NCBI RefSeq assembly: GCF_014640195.1 | Contig: NZ_BMGM01000007.1 | Coordinates: 62,001-126,000 of the forward strand | Reading direction: 5' to 3' | Source: Psychroflexus planctonicus | Lineage (GTDB): Bacteria; Bacteroidota; Bacteroidia; Flavobacteriales; Flavobacteriaceae | Length of the DNA stretch: 64,000 nt | Shown here: positions 25,538 to 34,513 of the stretch, piece by piece | How the letters are laid out: the number at the start of each line of letters is the position of its first letter | Numbering within the stretch: the stretch's first letter is position 1 | Translations under genes and position numbers: made by a program | The notes under the pieces: generated by a model | Told to the model about the DNA's origin: nothing | Seen by the model: only the letters and a program-made list of their open reading frames with translations | Database searches by the model: none

Positions 25538-26764
25538 TTACAGAAGTTGTTTCAGTGAAATTTCAAAAGCGGTTGCACTTATATTTTTACTTTCACTACT
25601 ATGGTCAAAAACGTTTTGCAGGGCATTTTTAATGGTAATGGAAGTGTCATTAAAGATGGCTTCGTCTGTCATTTGGACTTTGCGTTCCATAAAATAAGCA
25701 AAAACACGAGCCATACCGCAATTGCCGATAAAGTCAGGAATTAAGCTCACACGTTCATCTGTATACTCCATTATTGGACCAAAAAATATTTCTTTATCAG
25801 CAAAAGGCACATTGGCACCAGAAGAAATTACCTCCAAACTACTTTCTAACATTTGGTCTACTTGTGCTTTGGTAATTAATCGTGAAGCAGCGCAAGGAGC
25901 AAATATTTCGGCTTCTAATTTCCAAATTTGTTCATTTACTTCTTCAAAAGAAAGCATGTTTTCTGCTTCTAATTTATTACCATTTTTATGGAGGTAAAGT
26001 TCTTTAATTTCTTCAAAACTAAAACCATTTTGGTTAATTAACCCGCCAACACTATCAATAATACCAACAATTTTCACTCCCATTTTCGCTAGATAGAAAG
26101 CTGCTGCTGAGCCTACATTTCCAAAACCTTGAACAATGGCTCTTTTTTCTGAAATGTTTCCGCCATAAATAGAATAGTAATGTTTGATTGATTCAGCTAC
26201 TCCAAAACCAGTAATCATATCGGCTACCGTATATTTTCGATACACATCAGGCGAATAATCGGTATTTTCTAAAACCTTAATTACACCATTTCGCAACTGA
26301 CCAATCCGATTGATTTTATCGGCTTCGGTTGGCTGAAAATGACCACTAAAAACACCTTCTTGTGGATGCCAAACACCACATTCTTCAGTTATTGGGATTA
26401 CTTCATGAATTTCATCTACATTCAAGTCTCCACCTGTTCCGTAGTAACTCTTCAACAACGGGGAAACTGCTTTGTACCAACGTTCTAAAACACCTTTTTT
26501 TCTGGGATCGTTAGGATCAAAATTGATGCCTGATTTAGCTCCGCCAATGGCTGGACCAGAAACGGTGAATTTTACTTCCATGGTTTTGGCCAAAGAAAGT
26601 ACTTCATTCATGTCTAAACCTTTTCGCATTCGAGTTCCACCGCCAGCTGCACCACCTCTTAACGAATTGATAACCACCCAACCTTCTGCCTCGGTTTCGC
26701 TATCATTCCAATTAAAAACTATTTCTGGTGTTTTATTTTCGTATTTGTTGAGTAATTCCTTCAT
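25538..26764 (-). CDS. Glu/Leu/Phe/Val dehydrogenase
   Basis: A 408-residue amino-acid dehydrogenase. The substrate domain has RGGAAGGGTRMRKG near 36-49 and GPAIGGAKSGI near 74-84 with the catalytic lysine; the Rossmann domain carries VQGFGNVGSAAAFYLAKMG near 210-228. Family members reversibly deaminate Glu, Leu, Phe or Val with NAD(P). Which one applies is not readable by eye. The gene has a good promoter and leads a two-gene operon with nhaD. Confidence 0.9.
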   Translation of the reverse strand: MKELLNKYENKTPEIVFNWNDSETEAEGWVVINSLRGGAAGGGTRMRKGLDMNEVLSLAKTMEVKFTVSGPAIGGAKSGINFDPNDPRKKGVLERWYKAVSPLLKSYYGTGGDLNVDEIHEVIPITEECGVWHPQEGVFSGHFQPTEADKINRIGQLRNGVIKVLENTDYSPDVYRKYTVADMITGFGVAESIKHYYSIYGGNISEKRAIVQGFGNVGSAAAFYLAKMGVKIVGIIDSVGGLINQNGFSFEEIKELYLHKNGNKLEAENMLSFEEVNEQIWKLEAEIFAPCAASRLITKAQVDQMLESSLEVISSGANVPFADKEIFFGPIMEYTDERVSLIPDFIGNCGMARVFAYFMERKVQMTDEAIFNDTSITIKNALQNVFDHSSESKNISATAFEISLKQLL

Positions 26765-26789
26765 GTAAACTTTTTCTGAAATATGGCAA

Positions 26790-26797
26790 CAAATATA
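26790..26797 (-). promoter_or_regulatory. -7 box (TATATTTG, minus strand) for the amino-acid dehydrogenase-nhaD operon
   Basis: An exact TAnnTTTG match, 25 bases before the ATG at 26764, with a TTTA element 17 bases upstream. Confidence 0.5.
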
Positions 26798-26875
26798 AGT
26801 AATGAAGTAAGTTAAAATGGGTTTTGTTTAAAAAGAATATAAGGTTTTCTTAAAACACAAATTATTTATTCTTAT

Positions 26876-27940
26876 TTAAGAAGCGGGGAAGATTTTTCCA
26901 GACGAATGGTTTTTTGAAGCTCCTGTAACACTCGCCAATACATTGGTTTCATTCCGCATACGCAAAACGCCTAAGAAGGCAAAAATAAGTGCTTCTTTGT
27001 AATTGATGATTTTGTTGTGGGGCAAAACAATTTCGGCTTCAGACTTTTCTTTAATTAAACCTATTAAATACAAATTGAAGGCTCCTCCACCTGTAATTAA
27101 AACCTTTTTATCCTTTTGAAGAATTTTTGCAATTTGAAATGCGGCATGATGTGTTAATGTAGAAATAATGACTTCGGTTGATAATCGATGCTTTTCAACC
27201 ACAGGTAAAAAAACTGCTTCAATCCATTCTTTACCCAAAGACTTAGGACTTGATTTTTGATAAAACTCCAATTTATTCAACTCTTGTAAGAGCGCTTCGT
27301 CAGGCTGATTTGCTTTAGCTATCGCTCCATTTTCATCAAAAGCTAAACCCAATTTTTCTGTGAAATAATTCAATACAATATTTACTGGGCAAACATCATA
27401 AGCAATGCGTTTTTGGTCTTGTTGAAGCGAAATATTAGCGAATCCTCCTAAATTTAAACACATATCAAATTCATTAAAAAGCAGTTCATCGCCAATAGGA
27501 ACCAAAGGCGCGCCTTGACCGCCCAATTGCACATCTTGTATTCTAAAATCGCAAACTACTGGAACCTTTAATTTACTTGTAATCTTAGCTAAATTTCCTA
27601 TTTGAAGCGTGATTCCGTTTTCAGGTTGATGCAAAACCGTATGACCATGAGAAGCCACAAAATCTAAATTTGTAATAGATTTTCTCGAGATAAAACTTGA
27701 AATGGCTTCACTTAAAAAAAAGGTGTAAGCTTCATTTAAGTTTGCTAATTCTTCTGCACCTAAAAGGTGAGCATTTTGCAATTTTTGTTTCCAATTCACT
27801 GAATACGAAATGGTTTCAGCTTGAATAATTTTAAATTTCCAAATAGTATTTTTGGAAAATCCAACATAACAAAAATCTATTCCGTCTAGAGAAGTTCCAG
27901 ACATGACACCAATGGCGTGATATATTTTTTCGGAATTCAT
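26876..27940 (-). CDS. anmK: Anhydro-N-acetylmuramic acid kinase
   Basis: A 354-residue ASKHA-fold kinase with the AnmK signature GVMSGTSLDGIDF (about 12-24). It also has FVASHGHTVLHQPENG near 89-104, CDFRIQDVQLGGQGAPLVPIGD near 125-146 with the catalytic Asp, and LITGGGAFN near 284-292. AnmK recycles 1,6-anhydro-MurNAc from peptidoglycan turnover into MurNAc-6-phosphate. No murQ is adjacent. It is divergent from the acyl-CoA dehydrogenase gene, 114 bases between starts. Confidence 0.95.
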   Translation of the reverse strand: MNSEKIYHAIGVMSGTSLDGIDFCYVGFSKNTIWKFKIIQAETISYSVNWKQKLQNAHLLGAEELANLNEAYTFFLSEAISSFISRKSITNLDFVASHGHTVLHQPENGITLQIGNLAKITSKLKVPVVCDFRIQDVQLGGQGAPLVPIGDELLFNEFDMCLNLGGFANISLQQDQKRIAYDVCPVNIVLNYFTEKLGLAFDENGAIAKANQPDEALLQELNKLEFYQKSSPKSLGKEWIEAVFLPVVEKHRLSTEVIISTLTHHAAFQIAKILQKDKKVLITGGGAFNLYLIGLIKEKSEAEIVLPHNKIINYKEALIFAFLGVLRMRNETNVLASVTGASKNHSSGKIFPAS

Positions 27941-28021
27941 AGTAAAACCAGCTAATTAACTACATCGATTGAATAATTCGTAAAAATAGCTAAAAACTAC
28001 TGAAAATTAAGCAGTTTAAAG

Positions 28022-28029
28022 TATATTTG
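28022..28029 (+). promoter_or_regulatory. -7 box (TATATTTG) for the acyl-CoA dehydrogenase gene
   Basis: An exact TAnnTTTG match, 25 bases before the ATG at 28055; AAGGA within the leader can act as a ribosome-binding site. Confidence 0.5.
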
Positions 28030-28054
28030 CGCTCGTAAAATTAAGGAACAAGAT

Positions 28055-29197
28055 ATGGATTTTAAATTGACTGAAGAACACGAAATGATTCGTCAGGCTG
28101 CGAAAGATTTTGCCAAAAACGAATTGCTCCCTGGAGTTGTAGAACGCGATAATAAGCAAGAGTTTCCAACGGAACAAATTAAAAAACTAGGTGAGCTTGG
28201 ATTCATGGGAATGATGGCCAATCCCGAATACGGCGGCGGCGGAATGGACACTGTTTCGTATGTGTTGGCCATGGAAGAACTTTCTAAAATAGATGCTTCT
28301 GCTTCGGTTGTAGTTTCGGTAAACAACTCTTTGGTTTGCTGGGGTTTAGATACCTACGGAAACCATGAGCAAAAAGAAAAATACTTAACTAAACTTACTT
28401 CTGGCGAAGCAATTGGCGCTTTTTGTTTAAGCGAACCTGAAGCAGGAAGCGATGCTACTTCCCAAAAAACTACAGCTATAGACCATGGCGACCATTATAT
28501 TTTAAACGGAACTAAAAACTGGATTACCAATGGCAATTCTGCCGACTATCACTTGGTAATTGCACAAACCGACCGCGAAAAGAAACACCGTGGAATTAAT
28601 GCATTTATTGTAGAAAAAGGTTGGGAAGGTTTTGAAATTGGTCCCAAAGAAGACAAAATGGGAATCCGTGGAAGCGACACACATTCCTTAATTTTTAACG
28701 ATGTAAAAGTGCCAAAAGAAAACCGAATTGGTGAAGATGGTTTCGGATTTAAATTCGCGATGAAAACCTTATCGGGTGGACGTATTGGTATTGCAGCTCA
28801 AGCCCTAGGAATTGCAGCAGGTGCTTACGAATTGGCACTGGAATACTCCAAAACTAGAAAAGCTTTTGGTACAGAAATTAAAAACCACCAAGCCATCGCT
28901 TTTAAATTAGCAGATATGCACACGCAAATTGAAGCAGCAAGGCTCTTGGTTATGAAAGCCGCAGTAGATAAAGACAATGGCGATAACTACGATTTATCTG
29001 GCGCCATGGCTAAATTATATGCATCTCAAGTAGCAATGGATGTAACTACAGAAGCAGTACAAGTACACGGCGGAAATGGTTATGTAAAAGAATACCATGT
29101 AGAACGCTTAATGCGCGATGCAAAAATTACTCAGATTTACGAAGGAACTTCAGAAATCCAAAAAATAGTTATTTCTAGGACCATTTTACAAGATTAA
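28055..29197 (+). CDS. Acyl-CoA dehydrogenase (short-chain type)
   Basis: A 380-residue flavoenzyme with the family signatures GAFCLSEPEAGSDATS near 122-137, the NGTKNWITNG motif near 150-159, VHGGNGYVKEYHVERLMRD near 338-356 and IYEGTSEIQ near 364-372 with the catalytic Glu. It oxidises an acyl-CoA to the trans-2-enoyl-CoA and passes electrons to ETF. The sequence resembles butyryl-CoA/short-chain members, but the chain length it accepts is inferred. It is monocistronic with a strong terminator. Confidence 0.94.
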   Translation: MDFKLTEEHEMIRQAAKDFAKNELLPGVVERDNKQEFPTEQIKKLGELGFMGMMANPEYGGGGMDTVSYVLAMEELSKIDASASVVVSVNNSLVCWGLDTYGNHEQKEKYLTKLTSGEAIGAFCLSEPEAGSDATSQKTTAIDHGDHYILNGTKNWITNGNSADYHLVIAQTDREKKHRGINAFIVEKGWEGFEIGPKEDKMGIRGSDTHSLIFNDVKVPKENRIGEDGFGFKFAMKTLSGGRIGIAAQALGIAAGAYELALEYSKTRKAFGTEIKNHQAIAFKLADMHTQIEAARLLVMKAAVDKDNGDNYDLSGAMAKLYASQVAMDVTTEAVQVHGGNGYVKEYHVERLMRDAKITQIYEGTSEIQKIVISRTILQD

Positions 29198-29217
29198 ATT
29201 TCATAGATTACCATATC

Positions 29218-29249
29218 AAAATCCCGTCTTTTTAGATGGGATTTTTTTT
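29218..29249 (+). terminator. Intrinsic terminator after the acyl-CoA dehydrogenase gene
   Basis: AAAATCCCGTC pairs with GATGGGATTTT (one G-U) around a TTTTTA loop, and the stem is followed by a run of T. Confidence 0.85.
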
Positions 29250-29274
29250 GCTTTCAAATTTTCTTTTTTGCAGC

Positions 29275-29420
29275 TAATCCCGCTATACGTTACAAGTCCG
29301 CAGCCTTCACTAAGTAAAAATTATTGCGCTGCAAGAGCTTCCTATCGGTCGCTTTACCGCTTATTTTTTTACTAAGCTCAGTCTTTGCGTGCTTTTCACT
29401 TCTATCGGGGCTAAGTGCTA
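29275..29420. repeat. Dispersed imperfect-palindrome element between genes
   Basis: The end words GCTAATCCCG and CGGGGCTAAG form an imperfect inverted repeat, and an inner pair (CTAAGTAAAAATTATTGCG with CCGCTTATTTTTTTACTAAG, reversed) extends it. The layout, with CCCGCTATACG at one end and CTTCTATCGGGGCTAA at the other, resembles a widespread flavobacterial intergenic repeat that I recall from related genomes. It contains no open frame. It lies between a terminator and the lipB promoter. Function and mobility are unknown. Confidence 0.6.
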
Positions 29421-29531
29421 ATTAAATATTGAACTAACTTCATCTAAATATATTAGTTAATTTTACTTCTTCATAAACATTGTTTGCAATTCAAAATAGT
29501 CTAAAACCATAAACTTCATTCCTAAATTTCA

Positions 29532-29539
29532 TACCTTTG
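29532..29539 (+). promoter_or_regulatory. -7 box (TACCTTTG) for lipB
   Basis: An exact TAnnTTTG match. Only five bases separate it from the ATG at 29545, so the mRNA is probably leaderless. The -33 element is weak. Confidence 0.5.
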
Positions 29540-29544
29540 TACAC

Positions 29545-30246
29545 ATGAATAAGCAAATACAAGTACTGGAATTAGGACAAAAAGACTACAAGGAAACTTG
29601 GGATTTTCAAGAAGAATTGTTCCAGGAAATCGTGAACAAAAAAATACAAAACCGAAGAGAAAACACTCAATTACTTACTCCTAATCATCTATTACTTGTA
29701 GAACATCCGCATGTATATACTTTGGGTAAAAGTGGTGATTCTTCTAATTTACTGCTCAACGAAAAACAACTAGTTGAAAAAAAAGCTAGGTTTTATAAAA
29801 TTAACCGCGGTGGCGATATTACCTATCACGGACCTGGACAAATTGTAGGTTATCCTATTTTAGATTTGGAAAACTTTTTCACCGATATTCATAAATATTT
29901 ACGGCTTTTAGAAGAAATGATTATCCTCACTTTAGCCGAATACGGCTTAAAAGCTGAAAGAAGCAAAGGAGAAACCGGAGTTTGGTTAGATGTCGGAACT
30001 CCATTTGCTCGTAAAATTTGCGCCATGGGCGTTCGCGCTTCGCGTTGGGTTACCATGCATGGTTTTGCTTTAAATGTAAATGTAGATTTAGGTTATTTCG
30101 ATAACATTGTACCCTGCGGAATTCAGGACAAAGCAGTGACTTCTCTAAATGTAGAATTAGGACAAACCGAAGTTGATGTAACTGAAGTGAAAGCCAAGCT
30201 TAAAAAACATTTCTTCCATTTATTTGAAGCCGAATTAGTTGAATAA
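29545..30246 (+). CDS. lipB: Lipoyl(octanoyl) transferase
   Basis: A 233-residue LipB homologue with the family motifs LLVEHPHVYTLGKSG near 49-63, RGGDITYHGPGQIVGYPI near 88-105, the catalytic lysine in ARKICAMGVRASRWVTMHG near 154-172 and the catalytic cysteine in VPCGIQDKAVTSL near 188-200. LipB moves octanoate from ACP to lipoyl domains, making it a partner of the E1 fusion enzyme elsewhere in the window. It leads a tight pair with the alpha/beta hydrolase gene (8-base overlap). Confidence 0.96.
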   Translation: MNKQIQVLELGQKDYKETWDFQEELFQEIVNKKIQNRRENTQLLTPNHLLLVEHPHVYTLGKSGDSSNLLLNEKQLVEKKARFYKINRGGDITYHGPGQIVGYPILDLENFFTDIHKYLRLLEEMIILTLAEYGLKAERSKGETGVWLDVGTPFARKICAMGVRASRWVTMHGFALNVNVDLGYFDNIVPCGIQDKAVTSLNVELGQTEVDVTEVKAKLKKHFFHLFEAELVE

Positions 30247-31030
30247 TCCATTATCATCTTTTCAATTTAAGCAGACGCCTTTGTATTACCAAGATGTTGG
30301 TAAAGGCAAAGTAGTGCTTTTTATTCACGGTTTTTTAGAAAACCACAGCATGTGGAAAAATACTATTGAAAATTTTGCTCCAAATTGCCGTTGTATTGCG
30401 CCCGATTTATTTGGGCATGGAAATTCACCAGCATTAGGTTATGTGCATGAAATGAAAACCTACGCACAAGCTATGGCTAAACTCACCAATCATTTACAAA
30501 TTGAAAAATATGCCGTAGTTGGACACTCCATGGGCGGATACGTAGCAATGGAATTGCAACAGCTTCAACCCGAAAAAATAAGCGATTTGGTTTTGCTAAA
30601 TTCTACTCCACTACCCGATTCTGAAGAACGTAAAAAAGATCGTGAGCGAGCTATTCGAGCGATTCAAAAATTTCCTGAAGCTTTTGTGCAAATGGCAGTA
30701 AAGAATTTATTTTTACCGGCAGACCAACTTCGTTTACAAAAGGAAATTAATCAAGCCATAATGGAAGCTAAAAAATGTAGTAAACAAGGTGTTATTGCAA
30801 CGCTAAAAGGATTAAAAGCTCGTGTAAATCATCAGGAAACTTTTTTAGATGCAAAATCAAATAAATTGGTTATTGCAGGAAAACAAGATCAAGTTGTTCC
30901 TTTTAAAAAGCTAAAAGAAAGTATAAAAGGCAGTAAAGCAAAACTATTGAGCTTCAATGGTGGACACATGAGCCATCTAGAGTTTCCAAACGAATTAAAT
31001 GTAGCGCTATCTAATTTTCTAAAATTTTAA
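30239..31030 (+). CDS. Alpha/beta hydrolase (TTG start)
   Basis: A 263-residue alpha/beta-fold hydrolase with HGFLENHSMW near 30, LFGHGNSP near 56, the nucleophile elbow GHSMGGYVAMEL near 96-107 and a C-terminal GGHMSHLEFP with the catalytic His near 245. An Asp in GKQDQVVP (near 219) completes the triad. No ATG lies before the conserved HGF loop, so the TTG at 30239, inside the end of lipB, is the likely start. The substrate is unknown. Confidence 0.85.
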   Translation: MNNPLSSFQFKQTPLYYQDVGKGKVVLFIHGFLENHSMWKNTIENFAPNCRCIAPDLFGHGNSPALGYVHEMKTYAQAMAKLTNHLQIEKYAVVGHSMGGYVAMELQQLQPEKISDLVLLNSTPLPDSEERKKDRERAIRAIQKFPEAFVQMAVKNLFLPADQLRLQKEINQAIMEAKKCSKQGVIATLKGLKARVNHQETFLDAKSNKLVIAGKQDQVVPFKKLKESIKGSKAKLLSFNGGHMSHLEFPNELNVALSNFLKF

Positions 31031-31091
31031 GATTGTTTCAAAATAAACGTATATTTCGCTGATTTTAATGCCTGTTAAGCTGATTTTAAAC

Positions 31092-32204
31092 ATGTCTAAA
31101 CTTCATCTGTGGATTTTTTTAATTTTGTTCTTAGCAGTTATTCAAACTGGCTTTTCTCAAGTTGAAAAAAACCATACCGATGCATTTCAAATCAATTCGC
31201 TTTCGGGTTATATTTTAGATCATAGTCCAAATATTATACAGCTAATCCAAGGACCAACTCAAGGTTTCATGGCTTCTTGGGAACGCCAGACCTATGGAAA
31301 AAACGAATGGGAAAGAGCCTATAATTATCCGAGTTTTGGCGCTTCATTTATTGCGCAAGACATGGGTTCGCCAGAATTGGGAAGTGTATACAGCATTCAT
31401 GCAGATTACCGATTTTTCTTTTTAAAACGCCAAGTAAGTTTGCAAGTTGGAACAGGTTTAGCATATGTAGAAAACCCGTTTCATCCCGAAGATAATCCTA
31501 AAAATTACGCTTATGGAAGTACCATTACAGGAAGTTTTTACGCAGGTTTGCATTACCGGAAAGATCAAATTTTTAATACTCCGTTGGGTGTACAAGTGGG
31601 TGCTTTTTTGATGCATTATTCCAACGGAAAAACCAAATCGCCAAACACCAGCACCAATAATTATGGAATTCAATTTGGCATTAATTACCAATTAGAAGAA
31701 GAATTTCCAGAATTTAAAACAGAACAGCTTGCTGATTTTAAAGCGGAAAATATCAAATTTAATTTCATGTTCAGTTCAGGGATGAATGATTTTGGGGTAA
31801 TTGGCTTAGACAATAATCCTTTTTATGTTTTTACAGCCTACGCAGGCAAGCGTTTGAACCGAAAAAGCAGTTTTCATTTAGGAACCGAATTATTTTTATC
31901 GCATTCATTAAAGCAATACATTAACTACAGGTCGATTGCCTATGCAAACGAAGGTGGAATTACCGGAGATGAAGACTGGAAACGCGTAGGTTTATTTGCT
32001 GGACACGAATTATTTATTGGAAAATTAAGCTTGATTACCCAAGTAGGATATTACATTTACTATCCTGTAAAATACAATAAACAGTACTATACACGTGTGG
32101 GTTTAAAACGCTATTTAACGGATAAAATATTTGTTTCAATTATGCTAAAAACACACTTAGCAAAAGCTGAAGCAATGGAATACGGAATTGGAATACGTTT
32201 ATGA
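31092..32204 (+). CDS. Acyloxyacyl hydrolase / PagL-like lipid A deacylase family
   Basis: The protein, 370 residues from the ATG at 31092, opens with a signal peptide (SKLHLWIFLILFLAVIQTGFSQ); an ATG at 31068 would add eight residues. The N-terminal half forms outer-membrane strands and includes the PagL-type motif MHYSNGKTKSPNTSTNNYG (about 179-197) with the catalytic His and Ser. A second barrel-like half follows, making the protein longer than PagL itself (about 170). PagL removes a 3-O-acyl chain from lipid A; lipid A or another envelope lipid is the inferred substrate here. The next gene overlaps by four bases. Confidence 0.8.
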   Translation: MSKLHLWIFLILFLAVIQTGFSQVEKNHTDAFQINSLSGYILDHSPNIIQLIQGPTQGFMASWERQTYGKNEWERAYNYPSFGASFIAQDMGSPELGSVYSIHADYRFFFLKRQVSLQVGTGLAYVENPFHPEDNPKNYAYGSTITGSFYAGLHYRKDQIFNTPLGVQVGAFLMHYSNGKTKSPNTSTNNYGIQFGINYQLEEEFPEFKTEQLADFKAENIKFNFMFSSGMNDFGVIGLDNNPFYVFTAYAGKRLNRKSSFHLGTELFLSHSLKQYINYRSIAYANEGGITGDEDWKRVGLFAGHELFIGKLSLITQVGYYIYYPVKYNKQYYTRVGLKRYLTDKIFVSIMLKTHLAKAEAMEYGIGIRL

Positions 32205-32956
32205 TGAAGAACGGAATATACCTTTTATTAGCAGTGTTGTTTTGGGCTTGTAGTCCAGAAGCAATAGGCGATTGCTTTACAGACAAAGGTGAAAAGGAAA
32301 TTCAATTCTTTGATGTAGATACCTTTGAAAAAATTAGTATTCGAAGAAATATAGCCTTGCACATTACCCATGCCGAAACACAAAAAGTGGCTATTGAAGC
32401 TGATGAAAACATTTTAAACGGCATAGATTTGAAGCTTGTTGATGGAATTCTTGATGTAGAAGCTCAAGATTTATGCCCATCGGGAAGCAAAAACCCGCCA
32501 TATATTGTTCATTTAGAAACGCCCAACCTAACAGAAATTAGAAATGCTTCACAATACAAAGTAATCAGCACGAATCAGTTGAATTTTGATACACTAAGAC
32601 TAATCTCAGAAAATTACAACGATAGTTCTGCACTGACTGTTGGCGATTTTGAGTTGGATTTAAACCTAAATCAATTACACATTATTCATGCTGGAATTTC
32701 AGATTTTCAACTCAAAGGAAATACTACTAGAATGAATATTGGTTTTTACAGCGGTTCAGGTAGGATTTTTGCAGAAAACCTAGCTGCTGAAGAAATAAGT
32801 ATTTATCATCGTGGTTTCGCAGATGTTCACGTGTATCCTGTTGAAAAAATTTCAGGAGAATTACGTTCTACAGGAAATCTTATTTTATACAATCAACCTC
32901 CTATTCAAAACCTGGAAACCTTTTTTACAGGCGAAATACTTTTTAATACTGAATAA
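32201..32956 (+). CDS. Lipoprotein with GIN (DUF2807) auto-adhesin domain
   Basis: A 251-residue predicted lipoprotein (GIYLLLAVLFWACS, Cys near 17). The rest reads as repeating beta strands of the head-GIN/DUF2807 type: FEKISIRRNIALHITHAETQKVAIEADENI near 43, then strand repeats VEAQDL, LRLISENYND, LHIIHAGISDF, each with hydrophobic alternation. The domain forms a right-handed beta-helix of unknown function. It starts inside the last codons of the PagL-like gene (ATGA overlap), so both are probably made together at the outer membrane. Confidence 0.85.
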   Translation: MMKNGIYLLLAVLFWACSPEAIGDCFTDKGEKEIQFFDVDTFEKISIRRNIALHITHAETQKVAIEADENILNGIDLKLVDGILDVEAQDLCPSGSKNPPYIVHLETPNLTEIRNASQYKVISTNQLNFDTLRLISENYNDSSALTVGDFELDLNLNQLHIIHAGISDFQLKGNTTRMNIGFYSGSGRIFAENLAAEEISIYHRGFADVHVYPVEKISGELRSTGNLILYNQPPIQNLETFFTGEILFNTE

Positions 32957-32966
32957 TAATAACATT

Positions 32967-33806
32967 ATGCAAAACAAAGAATTTACCCTATCAGGAAAAC
33001 ACCAAAAAAACATAGTTGGAGATGTTACTTTTCAAGAAAACTCACAACCCAAAGCCTTGGTTATATTTTGCCATGGTTACAAAGGTTTTAAAGATTGGGG
33101 CGCTTGGCATTTAATAGCAAATGCTTTTGCAGAAGCAGGATTTTTCTTTGTGAAATTTAATTTTTCACATAATGGTATAGGCTCAGAAAATTCAACGGAA
33201 TTTTCAGATTTAGAAGCTTTTGGAATGGATAACTTCAGCAAACAACTGGACGATTTAAATTCGGTAATCCAATTTTTTGAAGGTGAAAATGAATTCTCTT
33301 CAGAAATTGATTTTTCAAAATTATCTTTAATTGGTCATAGCCGTGGTGGCGGAATTGCAGTGATAAATGCCAATGAAGATGCACGAGTTAAAAAGTTGAT
33401 AACTTGGGCTGGAGTTTCCGATTTTGGTAATCGGTTTCCCAAAGGAAAAAAGCTAGAACAATGGAAAAAAGATGGGGTTTATCATATCGTGAATGGCAGA
33501 ACCAAACAAAAAATGCCACATTATATTCAGTTTTACGAAGATTTTCTAGACAACCAAAAACGCTTTCACATTAAAACTGCTGTAGAGCAATTGCAAATTC
33601 CTTATTTAGTCATGCACGGCACACATGATGAAACCGTAAATGTTGAAGAAGCAGAAATTTTATTCGACCATTCAACTACTTCAAAAATTAAATGGATTGC
33701 TAATGCTAATCATGTTTTTGCTATGAAACATCCGTGGGAAAAAAGTAGTTTGCCGCTGGAAGCTAAAGTTCTAGTAAAAGAAAGCATCACCTTTCTAAAA
33801 AAATAA
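32967..33806 (+). CDS. Alpha/beta hydrolase, dienelactone-hydrolase-like
   Basis: A 279-residue serine hydrolase with CHGYKGFKDWGAW near 30, the nucleophile elbow GHSRGGGIAVI near 115-125, an HGTHDETVN loop with the catalytic Asp near 217-225, and NHVFAMKHPWE with the catalytic His near 249. The ATG at 32967 is chosen because an upstream in-frame extension overlaps the GIN gene and has no family similarity. It ends close to a convergent lipocalin-like gene. Substrate unknown. Confidence 0.87.
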   Translation: MQNKEFTLSGKHQKNIVGDVTFQENSQPKALVIFCHGYKGFKDWGAWHLIANAFAEAGFFFVKFNFSHNGIGSENSTEFSDLEAFGMDNFSKQLDDLNSVIQFFEGENEFSSEIDFSKLSLIGHSRGGGIAVINANEDARVKKLITWAGVSDFGNRFPKGKKLEQWKKDGVYHIVNGRTKQKMPHYIQFYEDFLDNQKRFHIKTAVEQLQIPYLVMHGTHDETVNVEEAEILFDHSTTSKIKWIANANHVFAMKHPWEKSSLPLEAKVLVKESITFLKK

Positions 33807-33834
33807 ACCCCACAATAAAATTGCAGGATTTATT
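33802..33834. terminator. Possible bidirectional terminator between convergent genes
   Basis: AATAAA, CC and CAAT pair with ATTG, GG and TTTATT around an AAA loop, with a few mismatches. It lies in the 47-base gap between two converging genes. The stem is imperfect, so this is tentative. Confidence 0.4.
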
Positions 33835-33853
33835 AAAACTGTACAATGAAATA

Positions 33854-34345
33854 CTACATTCGATTTCCTTTAAAAGTAACTTCAAAGTCTCCTTCTTCTT
33901 CAGATTCATCAATTTTAACATTGATGCGATTGTTTCCATTAGACATGGTAATTTCAACTTCCATAGCTTCATCATCATCCATATCCAAAATAAAAGTATT
34001 TCCAGAAACGTGTTCCCAAGTACCAGTTAATTCTCCATCTACATAACAAACTGTTTCGTCTTCGTTAAAAAAGTCTTGTTCTACTTCAAAGTCTGTTAAT
34101 GTTAAAGAGCCATCAGCAGAAAATGAAGCAACTGGTGTAGGATCACAAATGTCGGTAGAGTAGGTTTCATTAATGGTTTCTTCAAATTCACCGAATTGAA
34201 AAGTTCCATTGTAATTCACTTCGTAAATTTCCCAACTTCCTTCAACAGTGTCAGGCGAAGCGCTTCCTCCATCATCATCGCTGCTACAAGCATTTAAAAA
34301 TAAGGCTAATACAAATAAAATACTCAGATTAATAAACTTTTTCAT
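33854..34345 (-). CDS. Lipocalin-like lipoprotein
   Basis: A 163-residue predicted lipoprotein: signal peptide MKKFINLSILFVLALFLNAC with Cys20 as the lipidation site, then the SSDDDGG motif that in Bacteroidota drives export of lipoproteins to the cell surface. Residues 33-150 carry the lipocalin-like pattern: GSWEIYEVNYNG, FSADGSLTLTDFE, GTWEHVSGNTFILD. The ligand is unknown. The gene has its own promoter. Confidence 0.85.
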   Translation of the reverse strand: MKKFINLSILFVLALFLNACSSDDDGGSASPDTVEGSWEIYEVNYNGTFQFGEFEETINETYSTDICDPTPVASFSADGSLTLTDFEVEQDFFNEDETVCYVDGELTGTWEHVSGNTFILDMDDDEAMEVEITMSNGNNRINVKIDESEEEGDFEVTFKGNRM

Positions 34346-34368
34346 TTTGGAATGTTTTATTGTTTAAA

Positions 34369-34376
34369 CAAATGTA
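34369..34376 (-). promoter_or_regulatory. -7 box (TACATTTG, minus strand) for the lipocalin-like gene
   Basis: An exact TAnnTTTG match, 23 bases upstream of the ATG at 34345. Confidence 0.5.
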
Positions 34377-34488
34377 TAATTAAAAGAAGTACTTGATGAG
34401 CATTATTTTATAAGCGAATTACTTTACTGTATAACTTGCATTAATAAAGTAGGAGTTGAAAAAATTATAGAATAATTAAATAAAATAT

Positions 34489-34496
34489 TAAATTTG
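34489..34496 (+). promoter_or_regulatory. -7 box (TAAATTTG) for the small membrane protein gene
   Basis: An exact TAnnTTTG match, 17 bases before the ATG at 34514. Confidence 0.45.
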
Positions 34497-34513
34497 ACAT
34501 ATTTCCTTTTCAT

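Noticed and set aside
32811-32966. N-terminal extension of the dienelactone-hydrolase-like protein
   Set aside because: The 52 extra residues overlap the GIN-domain gene and have no family similarity; the ATG at 32967 fits the fold.
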